Part shown: positions 7,904-15,688 of the stretch, piece after piece
How the letters are laid out: each line of letters opens with the position of its first letter
Numbering within the stretch: position 1 is the stretch's first letter
Origin: Brachyspira suanatina
GTDB taxonomy: Bacteria > Spirochaetota > Brachyspiria > Brachyspirales > Brachyspiraceae
Reading direction: 5' to 3'
DNA length: 64,000 nt
Assembly: GCF_001049755.1 (NCBI RefSeq)
Contig: NZ_CVLB01000001.1
Location: 744,001 to 808,000 of the forward strand
The notes under the pieces: model-generated
The model's database searches: none
The model's input: only the letters and a program-made list of their open reading frames with translations
What the model was told of the DNA's origin: nothing
Position numbers and translations under genes: made by a program

Positions 7904-8653
7904 ATGAAAAAAGTATATAAATCAACAATATTATTTATTATTTTTAGCATAGTTCTTTTGTCATGCGGAGAGAAAGATACTGAAACTATAGAACAGTATG
8001 AAGCTAGAATGAATAGATTGGAAATTTTGAAATATTATAATATACAAGATGTTATGGCACCAAGAGTTGTAAATGACGGAGTATTATTTACATTTGCTGA
8101 AAATTATGATTCTGTAGAAATATCTGGTGATTTTAATAATTGGGAGGATAGCATACCTCTTATAAAGAGTTCTTATGGTGTTTATTATTATCTTTGGCAG
8201 CAGCCTCTTAAAGCTGGAAAATATTCATATAGATACAGAGTAAATGGTGTTTGGATTAATGACCCTGTAAATGCTAATATCGAATATGATAATAATAATC
8301 AGGTTGTAAGCTATTTTGTTTTAACTAATGATATAGGATTCTATGAAAAAAATCCTATTTATAATTCTGATGGTACAGTTACATTCTTCTACAGTAATGA
8401 TACAGCTAAAGAGGTTATGTTTACTTCTGATAAATTGGGTTTCGATAGTTTAAGATATCCTATGACTTATTCTAATAATTTATGGGTTATAACTTTGAGA
8501 GCTGAGGCTGGAAACTACTATTATAATTTTGTTGTAGACAGAATATGGGAAGTTGATCCTCTTAATATGAATGTTTATAAAGGAAGCGATGGAAGACTTC
8601 ATTCATATACATTGATAAATTATAATCAAACTAATAAAAGAATGGTATATTAA
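7904..8653 (+). CDS. Lipoprotein with two CBM48/E-set glycogen-binding-like domains
   Basis: A 249-residue lipoprotein with signal sequence and lipobox VLLSC at about residues 18-22. Residues about 55-145 form an E-set/CBM48 domain: YDSVEISGDFNNWE, then YLWQQPLKAGKYSYRYRVNG and WINDPVNAN. A second, more diverged copy covers about 150-240, ending in EAGNYYYNFVVDRIWEVDPLN. Such domains bind alpha-glucans in GH13 enzymes and AMPK, but no catalytic domain is attached. The gene lies 7 bases after fliS and ends at a strong terminator, so it is probably co-transcribed with fliS. The binding target is unknown. Confidence 0.8.
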   Translation: MKKVYKSTILFIIFSIVLLSCGEKDTETIEQYEARMNRLEILKYYNIQDVMAPRVVNDGVLFTFAENYDSVEISGDFNNWEDSIPLIKSSYGVYYYLWQQPLKAGKYSYRYRVNGVWINDPVNANIEYDNNNQVVSYFVLTNDIGFYEKNPIYNSDGTVTFFYSNDTAKEVMFTSDKLGFDSLRYPMTYSNNLWVITLRAEAGNYYYNFVVDRIWEVDPLNMNVYKGSDGRLHSYTLINYNQTNKRMVY

Positions 8654-8677
8654 TAATATAATTAACTAAGATAAAAT

Positions 8678-8715
8678 AAAAAGGATAAGCTATTTAATTG
8701 GCTATCCTTTTTTTA
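8678..8715 (+). terminator. Terminator after the fliS operon
   Basis: The stem AAAAAGGATA-GC pairs with GC-TATCCTTTTT, followed by a T-run. It also lies between convergent genes, so it may work in both directions. Confidence 0.7.
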
Positions 8716-8746
8716 TTGCATTTTTTTATTATTTACTCAGTTTTAC

Positions 8747-9454
8747 TTATTTATTTTGATTATCATCATTGTTATTATTTATTGTAGGATTTTCAGCATT
8801 CAAATCATGAAGTCTTTCTCTAATTTCTGAAGTTGTTTGTAAAGGATCTTTTTCTTTCATTTTTGGCTGTTTGAATACTGATAATGTTTGATTAAAAATA
8901 TTTTTAAAACTGTCATCTACAGTATTGTTTTTAGAGTTGATATACATCATTTTTATTTGATCTTTAGTTTCTTTATCTTCAATCTTTGATAATAAATTAA
9001 TATTATGATCCGAAATAGAAACTAAATACATATCTTCAACAATCTCTATTATAGATATATATCTGTTTGTAGCTACAGGAGTAGTGGCAAGCACTTTAAT
9101 GATATCGCTTGACCCTGAAACTTTTTTTGACTTATTTTTCAAATATATAAATACAAGATATATACCAACCAAAGTAACTATAAAACCAATTATAGCTCTT
9201 ATAAACATCCAGCCATTACTTACTTCGGCTCTGTCCTGAATATTTCTAATGTCTTGTAATATAGCAGGTTCATTTGCATTATTGGTATTATCTATAGGGG
9301 CATTAAAAAAATTAGTTTCTGGTGCATTATTCGTATTTTCTTCTGTTACAGCAGCCGCATTGTTAGTATTATTTAGATTAGTATCATTTGTGTTTTCTTG
9401 AGTAAGTGCTATGCTGAAAATAATTAAGAATATGACAGAAATTTTTTTAATCAT
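8747..9454 (-). CDS. fliO: FliO-like flagellar export apparatus protein
   Basis: A 235-residue protein with an N-terminal hydrophobic export signal, an Asn/Thr-rich spacer (about 20-75), a transmembrane segment at about 85-108 (GFIVTLVGIYLVFIYL), and a cytoplasmic FliO core. The core has the family pattern IKVLATTPVATNRYISIIEI, then MYLVSISDHNINLLSKIE. FliO assists assembly of the FliP ring in the flagellar export gate. The Asn-rich tail is low complexity. No other fli genes adjoin it, unlike the usual fliOPQR cluster. The ATG lies only 12 bases after the 3' end of tRNA-Ser in the same direction. Confidence 0.75.
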   Translation of the reverse strand: MIKKISVIFLIIFSIALTQENTNDTNLNNTNNAAAVTEENTNNAPETNFFNAPIDNTNNANEPAILQDIRNIQDRAEVSNGWMFIRAIIGFIVTLVGIYLVFIYLKNKSKKVSGSSDIIKVLATTPVATNRYISIIEIVEDMYLVSISDHNINLLSKIEDKETKDQIKMMYINSKNNTVDDSFKNIFNQTLSVFKQPKMKEKDPLQTTSEIRERLHDLNAENPTINNNNDDNQNK

Positions 9455-9466
9455 ATATAAACCGAT

Positions 9467-9552
9467 GCGGAGAGAGCGGGATTCGAACCCGCGGTAGGGG
9501 TTGCCTACGACAGTTTAGCAAACTGCTCCCTTCGGCCTCTCGGGCATCTCTC
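9467..9552 (-). tRNA. tRNA-Ser (anticodon GCT)
   Basis: An 86-base class II tRNA on the minus strand. Acceptor arms GGAGAGA and TCTCTCC pair fully with discriminator G. The anticodon stem CAGTT/AACTG encloses a loop with GCT (plus-strand AGC at 9516-9518), which reads AGC/AGU. A long variable arm and the T-loop GGTTCGAATCC are present. The 3' CCA is not encoded. Confidence 0.95.
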
Positions 9553-9666
9553 CATAACTATATATTTTTCTCAATAGTTGTATTATGATAACATAAATAA
9601 GATTTTTAGTCAAGTTTATATTTGATTAAAGTGTGTTTTTTATTAAATAATATAATGTATGTAATT

Positions 9667-9695
9667 TTGACAAATGGTATATTTTTTATTATAAT
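9667..9695 (+). promoter_or_regulatory. Perfect-consensus promoter of the restriction-modification gene
   Basis: TTGACA (9667-9672) and TATAAT (9690-9695) are both exact consensus, separated by the ideal 17 bases. It lies 21 bases before the start codon, with AAGGGG as ribosome site in between. Confidence 0.8.
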
Positions 9696-9716
9696 ATAAA
9701 ATCAAGGGGCGGCATT

Positions 9717-12700
9717 ATGATTAAAGAATTATCTGCATATTTAGAACGTATAAAAGATATTACCACTGAAGATAAAGAGCATACTTACAGGGGTGCTTTA
9801 GAAATTTTATTAAATAATGTAAAAAATAATCTTAATTTTAGTAAAGTAAATATAAAGCATGAACCTAATAATGATAAAGAGGGCAGAGGAGCACCTGATT
9901 TTTTAATCACTATTGATTCTCTTGTTTTGGGGTATATAGAAAATAAAAGAGTGAATGCTAATCTTGATGAAATTATTAAAAGTGATCAGATAAAAAAATA
10001 TTTACTTTTAAGTGATAATATTATACTTACAGATTATTTGAGATTTATATTAATTGATGAAAATTGTAATATTATTGATGAAGTGAGAATATGCGAATTA
10101 AGCGAGATTAAAAATTATAAAAAAATTAAACTAGATGATGCAGGCACAAAGCTTTTAGATATATTTAAAATATTTTTCTCAAGAGAACCTAAACCTATAA
10201 ATACAGCTTTAGAGTTTGCTGATGCTTTAGCTATGCGTACTAGAATATTGAGAGATGATTTATATGAACTTGAAAATAATAATCAGATAGAACGTTTATA
10301 TCATATATTTAAAACTACAATTTATTCGCAGATAGATTTTGCCGACTTTTGCGATAACTTTGCCCAGACTCTTACTTATAGTTTATTCTTAGCCAGACTT
10401 AATACAAATGAAAAAATAGATTTATATAATGTAACTAAGTTTATACCGAAATCTTTTCCATTAATAAGAGCAATGAGTAAATTTCTTCAAGATTTGGAAG
10501 AATTAAATACTAATGATTTAAAAACTATAGAATGGCTTTTGAATGAAATAATAAATATTACAAATCATATAAATATTGTTTCTATTGTAGAAGAATTAAA
10601 TAAATATGATAATACAGCAGTGCAGAAAGACCCTTATATGCATTTTTATGAAACTTTTTTGTATAAATATAATCCAGAGCTTAGAGAATTAAGAGGCGTT
10701 TATTATACTCCTCAAAGTGTGGTTAATTTTATTATTGATTCTATAGATATAGTTTTAAAAGATTATTTTCATAAAAATAAAGGCTTAGGCGAGGCATTAG
10801 AAAAAGATACTAACATAACACTTTTAGACTTTGCAACTGGTACAGGCACATTTTTGCTTGATTCTTTTAGAAAGGCTTTATCTTATTATCAAAAAAACTC
10901 TGTTAAATATAACCCTAAAGAATTAATTAATAAATTTTACGGCTTTGAGTTTATGATAGCTCCATATACAATAGCACATCTTAAAATATCTCAGACACTA
11001 AAAGAAGAATTTGATTATAGTTTACAAGATGATGAAAGATTAAATATATTTTTAACCAACACTTTAGAAAATATACATTTAGATGAAGGCAAAGAAAAAA
11101 ATAATATATTTGAAGAACTTAATGAAGAGATGAATCTTGCACAAAAAACAAAAGAAAAAGAGATTCTCATAATAACAGGCAATCCGCCATATAGCGGAGC
11201 AAGTGCCAATAAAGGCATATTTGAGGAAGAAGTAAGAAAAGAATATAAAGACGGTTTAGAGTCTTCTCCTTTAGCTATAACAAGAAATGGCAAAATAGAA
11301 AAAGAAAAAAATCCTAAATGGCTTCTTGATGATTATGTGAAGTTTATAAGATTTGCACAGCAAAAAATAGATAATCAGAATGGCGGAGGAATATTTGGCT
11401 TTATTTCTAATAATTCATTTTTGGATAATCCTACTTTTAGAGGTATGCGTTATAGTTTATTAAAAAGTTTTGATGAAATATATATTGTAAATTTGCATGG
11501 CAATACCAGAAAAAAAGAAGCATGTCCAGACGGCAGCAAAGATGAAAATGTGTTTGATATAATGCAGGGTGTGAGTATAAATATATTTGTAAAGCATAGT
11601 CAAAAAATAAAAGATAAAAAAGTTGAAGATAAAAAATTAAATCCTTCATATTATAAATATGGCGGTGATTATGCTAATGTATACTATTATGATTTGTACG
11701 GTAAAAGAGAATATAAATATAAATTTCTTTTTGATAATAATATTAAAAGCATAGAGTGGAATAAATTAGAATATAAAGAGCCTTTCTTTTTATTTGTAAA
11801 ACAAGATGAAAATTTACGCGAAGAATATGATAAATTTTATAGTATAAAAGATATTTTTAGAATTTATAATGTTGGTATAGTAACATCAAAAGATTCTGTG
11901 TTAATAGGTTTGAGTGAAGATAAATTGAAAGAACAAGTTAAAAATTATTATGATGAATTTGATAATTCTTTTGTAGAAATTATTAATTATCGTCCTTTTG
12001 ATAAAAGGTTTGTTTATTATGATACGGATAAAATAGAAAGGGCAAGAAAAGATATTATGGAACATTTTTTAAAAGATGATAATAATATAGGAGTCATATG
12101 TGATAGAGGTACAAAATTAAAAGAAATATCGAATATTTTTATTTCTAATAATTTAATTGATTTACATCTTGTAGGTTCTGGAAGTTATATTTTTCCATTA
12201 TATTTATACAATACCCCTAGTGCTAAAAAAGCTATTCAGTCTGAAAATTATAATGTTGGAGATTTATTTGAGCAGTATGAAGAAAATCCATTTGAAAATT
12301 CAGATAAGATAGAAAATTTTACTGTTAATTTTAGAAATTTCATTGATAAAAAATATGATTATAATTTCTCGCCTGAAGATGTATTAGGCTATATCTATGC
12401 AGTGCTGTTTCATAAAACTTACAGAACTAAATATATAGACTTTCTAAAAATTGATTTCCCTAAAATTCCTTTTACTGATTCCAAAGATATATTTATAAAA
12501 TTAAGTGAGTTAGGTACTCAATTATACAATCTTCATCTAATGAAAGATAATAATTTAAATAATGATGTGGGTGAGGGGTTATATAAAGATGATAAGAATA
12601 ACAAAATAGAAAAGCCTATTTATAATGAAAAAGAAAAAAGATTATTTATTAATAAAAGTCTATATTTTGATAATGTATCAAAAGAAGTTTGGCTCTATAA

Positions 12701-12845
12701 AATTGGAGGCTATCAGGTATTAGATAAATATTTAAAATCTCATAAGAGTGAAGATATTGATTACTCTTATTTTCAGAAGATTATACAGATTTTAGATAAG
12801 TCATTGAATTTAGAAAATGAAATTGCAGGTATTAATTTTTTGTAA
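9717..12845 (+). CDS. Single-chain restriction-modification enzyme (type IIG/ISP-like adenine methyltransferase-nuclease)
   Basis: A 1042-residue protein that appears to combine cleavage, N6-adenine methylation and target recognition in one chain. The N-terminus carries a PD-(D/E)xK-like nuclease pattern: Asp61 in GAPDFLI, then Glu75 and Lys77 in YIENKR. Around residues 369-384 is the SAM-binding motif I DFATGTGTF, and near 488 the catalytic NPPY. After about 750 the segment NYRPFDKRFVYY is typical of the type ISP C-terminal recognition domain. No helicase motifs are seen between nuclease and methylase, so it is shorter than true type ISP enzymes (about 1600 residues) and closer in architecture to type IIG. 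The ATG has a good ribosome site and a consensus promoter. It is probably an acquired defence gene; the recognition sequence is unknown. Confidence 0.85.
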   Translation: MIKELSAYLERIKDITTEDKEHTYRGALEILLNNVKNNLNFSKVNIKHEPNNDKEGRGAPDFLITIDSLVLGYIENKRVNANLDEIIKSDQIKKYLLLSDNIILTDYLRFILIDENCNIIDEVRICELSEIKNYKKIKLDDAGTKLLDIFKIFFSREPKPINTALEFADALAMRTRILRDDLYELENNNQIERLYHIFKTTIYSQIDFADFCDNFAQTLTYSLFLARLNTNEKIDLYNVTKFIPKSFPLIRAMSKFLQDLEELNTNDLKTIEWLLNEIINITNHINIVSIVEELNKYDNTAVQKDPYMHFYETFLYKYNPELRELRGVYYTPQSVVNFIIDSIDIVLKDYFHKNKGLGEALEKDTNITLLDFATGTGTFLLDSFRKALSYYQKNSVKYNPKELINKFYGFEFMIAPYTIAHLKISQTLKEEFDYSLQDDERLNIFLTNTLENIHLDEGKEKNNIFEELNEEMNLAQKTKEKEILIITGNPPYSGASANKGIFEEEVRKEYKDGLESSPLAITRNGKIEKEKNPKWLLDDYVKFIRFAQQKIDNQNGGGIFGFISNNSFLDNPTFRGMRYSLLKSFDEIYIVNLHGNTRKKEACPDGSKDENVFDIMQGVSINIFVKHSQKIKDKKVEDKKLNPSYYKYGGDYANVYYYDLYGKREYKYKFLFDNNIKSIEWNKLEYKEPFFLFVKQDENLREEYDKFYSIKDIFRIYNVGIVTSKDSVLIGLSEDKLKEQVKNYYDEFDNSFVEIINYRPFDKRFVYYDTDKIERARKDIMEHFLKDDNNIGVICDRGTKLKEISNIFISNNLIDLHLVGSGSYIFPLYLYNTPSAKKAIQSENYNVGDLFEQYEENPFENSDKIENFTVNFRNFIDKKYDYNFSPEDVLGYIYAVLFHKTYRTKYIDFLKIDFPKIPFTDSKDIFIKLSELGTQLYNLHLMKDNNLNNDVGEGLYKDDKNNKIEKPIYNEKEKRLFINKSLYFDNVSKEVWLYKIGGYQVLDKYLKSHKSEDIDYSYFQKIIQILDKSLNLENEIAGINFL

Positions 12846-12893
12846 ATAAATAAGGCTTTACTTAAAAAATTAAGCAAAGCCTTATTTATTTAA
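12846..12893. terminator. Bidirectional terminator between the R-M gene and nagA fusion
   Basis: A long imperfect hairpin in which AAATAAGGCTTTaCTTAA pairs with TTAAGcAAAGCCTTATTT, with A/T runs on both sides. It lies between two convergent stop codons. Confidence 0.8.
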
Positions 12894-12912
12894 TGCATTG
12901 AAACTTTATAGT

Positions 12913-14874
12913 TTAAGCATGAGTTACCCATTCATGGTCATAATCGTATTCTTTGTAATTTCCTTTGAATACAACGCCTTTTACAACTAACTTTTCATCC
13001 AGTATAACTAAATCGGCAATATATCCTTCTTTGATTCTGCCGTATTTATCATCTATGCCCATAACCTGAGCAGGGTAGAGCGAAGCCATTTTTAAAGCCT
13101 CTTCTACTGTAGCACCAACTTCATTAACTACATTTCTTACAGACTGACTCATAGTTATAGATGATCCTCCTAAAGTTCCGTTATCATCTATAAGTCTGTT
13201 GCCGTCTCTATGTATTTTTTTACCAGCCCAAATATATTCTTTTATATCTGAAGCTGCAGGAGCTATGGCATCAGTTACTATACATATATGACCTGTTTTT
13301 AATTTGTAAGCAAGTTCTACAGAAGCAAAATCACAATGTACTCCGTCACATATTAAACCGGCATACATGTCTTTTGTTTCAAGTACAGCACCTACAGCAC
13401 CCGGCTCTCTTGAACCCCAAGGACGCATAGCATTGAATAAGTGAGTGGCAAAAGTTATGCCGTAAGGTATTTTTTCTTTTATTTCTGTATAAGTACCATT
13501 AGTATGGCCTACAGATACAACCTTTCCAGCCATAGCAAATTCTTCTATAACTTCACCATCAACCATTTCCGGTGCTACTGTTACCATTACGCATTTTGAG
13601 GCATTGATTTTATCTATCATTTCCATATTAGGTTCTCTTATAAATTTATCATTATGAATACCTCTTTTTTCATGAGATATATAAGGTCCTTCAAAATGTA
13701 TGCCTAATACGCCTATTACTGATAAATCTTCTATACTGTTAAACAAGTCTATTATTTTTATCATATATTCATCGCCGTTTGTAATAACAGTCGGCAAATA
13801 TGAAGTACAGCCGTATCTTTGACAAACTTCATTCATATTTTTTAATGTTTCTATAGAAGGATCAGCATTAATGTCATATCCTCCTATACCATTAACCTGC
13901 AAGTCTATATATCCAGGAGCAACTATTTTTCCTCCTAAATCTATTCTTGTAATAACAGCATCAACATCAATTTCTTTTTCTACACTTTTTATAACATTAT
14001 TTTCTATAACAATACAATGTCCTTCTATAAACTTTTCACCGTCAAATATTTTGATATTTGTAAGTGCATAATAAGATTTATAAAGACCTTTGATAAGTTC
14101 TTTAGGGTGTAAACTCTTGCTTTCCAAACTTTTAGCATATTTATAAGTTTTTACTCTTAAATCACTGCTTGATTCTTCATCGGCAACAATTATAAGTTTT
14201 TTATGCTCTTGCAGTACAGAAGTAGGGTAGAATTGGCTTATAGCTCCTTCAACACAATGAGCTAAAGCATCGGATACATCATATCCGTTCGCCATGACAA
14301 GTATATATTTAGCATTAAAGGCTTCTTCAAAACCTAATGTGAAACCTTCTCTTGGGAACATTTCTATAGGCATATTGAATTTTTTGGATTCATAGCTTCT
14401 TATTATTTCACTTATTTTTTTATCTCTTACGCTTCCATCTAATGATGAGCTTGGAGTATTAAGCAAGAAACTTCCATCTTCAGCTAAATTATCTATTAAT
14501 AAAGTGATATTGCCTAATTCTTTTATTAGATTAGCCATTCTCCTAGCTTCTTCTTTTCTATTTGCTACACTGCTGTCAAATAAATGAACATTTTCTTTAG
14601 GTATATCTATAAATTTTAAGAAATTATCTTCTAAATATTTTTGTGATATATTTGAATCTATATATTCACCAGATGAAACTATATGAATATTTTTGAAAGA
14701 TACTATATTATCATTGTAGAAAGATAATAATTTTTGATAATATGATTTATTGATATATCTTAAAGGAAAAGATAATACAAAAGGCTTGTCTTTATCTGAA
14801 TAGTCTAATATACATTTTACAGTATAATAAGCAGCCCATTCATAAACGCTTTCATTTGTAATAATGATTCTCAT
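12913..14874 (-). CDS. nagA: Fusion of degenerate NagB-like domain with N-acetylglucosamine-6-phosphate deacetylase (NagA)
   Basis: A 653-residue fusion. Residues 1-260 align along their length with glucosamine-6-phosphate deaminase (VSFKNIHIV, DIPKENVHLFD, CVEGAISQFYP, LRVKTYKY). The catalytic sites differ: the position of E. coli NagB Asp72 is Gly69, His143 is Ser135 and Glu148 is Thr140, while Asp141 is kept as Asp133. The phosphate loop GLPTGGTP is replaced. This half is therefore probably not a deaminase. Residues about 272-650 are a complete NagA, which removes acetate from GlcNAc-6-P. Metal and catalytic residues are present: Glu395 in HFEGPY, His457, His478 in THLFNAM, and Asp535 in TDAIAP. 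The gene is the last of a four-gene operon, 13 bases after the second NagB-like gene. Confidence 0.88.
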   Translation of the reverse strand: MRIIITNESVYEWAAYYTVKCILDYSDKDKPFVLSFPLRYINKSYYQKLLSFYNDNIVSFKNIHIVSSGEYIDSNISQKYLEDNFLKFIDIPKENVHLFDSSVANRKEEARRMANLIKELGNITLLIDNLAEDGSFLLNTPSSSLDGSVRDKKISEIIRSYESKKFNMPIEMFPREGFTLGFEEAFNAKYILVMANGYDVSDALAHCVEGAISQFYPTSVLQEHKKLIIVADEESSSDLRVKTYKYAKSLESKSLHPKELIKGLYKSYYALTNIKIFDGEKFIEGHCIVIENNVIKSVEKEIDVDAVITRIDLGGKIVAPGYIDLQVNGIGGYDINADPSIETLKNMNEVCQRYGCTSYLPTVITNGDEYMIKIIDLFNSIEDLSVIGVLGIHFEGPYISHEKRGIHNDKFIREPNMEMIDKINASKCVMVTVAPEMVDGEVIEEFAMAGKVVSVGHTNGTYTEIKEKIPYGITFATHLFNAMRPWGSREPGAVGAVLETKDMYAGLICDGVHCDFASVELAYKLKTGHICIVTDAIAPAASDIKEYIWAGKKIHRDGNRLIDDNGTLGGSSITMSQSVRNVVNEVGATVEEALKMASLYPAQVMGIDDKYGRIKEGYIADLVILDEKLVVKGVVFKGNYKEYDYDHEWVTHA

Positions 14875-14887
14875 GTATATTCTCCTT

Positions 14888-15661
14888 TTATTTTATATTT
14901 TTTTCTATTTTCATAAATACGGTTTGACTTGATAATCTCAAAGATGATTCATAATCAGCTATAACAGTAACATCACTATGTTTTTGCAATTTGCTTAAAG
15001 GCGAAGAGTTGCTTATACCGTATTCTAAACAATCTCTCAAAGAGCATGAATTATTTATTCCAGATGATGTTAATAAAACTGTATCAACCATATCTATAAA
15101 TCCCATACCCATACTAAATACAGTTGTAGGTACTTGGCTTTCATCTTCAAATTTATATTTAATTTCATTTATGGAATGATCGCTTAAAGTTTTTATTCTA
15201 AATAATGAAGATAATGATGACATTCTTTCATTTCCTGCAGAAGTTGAATCAGCAGTAAGCGAATACCATATAACATCGAATCTTCCTATTTTGTTTATTA
15301 TATCAAGCTGTCTATCCATTTGAGATTCATCGCCTTTTCCGTCAAATAAGAATACATTTTCTTCAGGTATATCTATTTTTGAAAGCAAATTTTCTTTTAA
15401 AAAATATGCCTTACTGTTTTTATCTGTCGGAGAAAGCCCGATATATTCCGATTGCTGAAATATAAATATATTTTTGAAATTAATTTTATAGTTTTTAACA
15501 TTTTCTACTATTTCTTTATATATATCTTTAGTATCATCCTGACTCGAAACAGAAATATAAAGTTTTTCTTTTTTTTCCTGTTTTTTTTCTAAGAAATTTA
15601 GAATATGTTTTGCTGTGAATACGGTATAATCTCGATATGAATCAGCTATATATATATTCAT
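14888..15661 (-). CDS. Stand-alone degenerate NagB-like protein
   Basis: A 257-residue relative of glucosamine-6-phosphate deaminase (SEYIGL, IDIPEENVFLFDG, RIKTLSD, LEYGISN, SQTVFMKIEKN). The catalytic base position is Ser71 instead of Asp, and the catalytic His is Thr140. Asp138 and Glu145 are kept. The phosphate-binding loop GLPTGGTP is not recognisable. The losses differ from those in the neighbouring fused domain, so the two copies may be complementary halves of an oligomer or have a binding or regulatory role. That is inference. It lies between the heparinase-like lipoprotein (27-base gap) and the NagB-NagA fusion (13-base gap). Confidence 0.8.
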   Translation of the reverse strand: MNIYIADSYRDYTVFTAKHILNFLEKKQEKKEKLYISVSSQDDTKDIYKEIVENVKNYKINFKNIFIFQQSEYIGLSPTDKNSKAYFLKENLLSKIDIPEENVFLFDGKGDESQMDRQLDIINKIGRFDVIWYSLTADSTSAGNERMSSLSSLFRIKTLSDHSINEIKYKFEDESQVPTTVFSMGMGFIDMVDTVLLTSSGINNSCSLRDCLEYGISNSSPLSKLQKHSDVTVIADYESSLRLSSQTVFMKIEKNIK

Positions 15662-15688
15662 TAATAAGTCCTTTATAATTAATAAAAA

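Noticed and set aside
9467-12845. Integration of the restriction-modification gene as an island at tRNA-Ser
   Set aside because: The gene lies on the 5' side of the tRNA and no copy of the tRNA 3' end was found beyond it.
12846-12912. Small ORFs between the R-M gene and the nag fusion
   Set aside because: The gap is fully explained by the bidirectional terminator.
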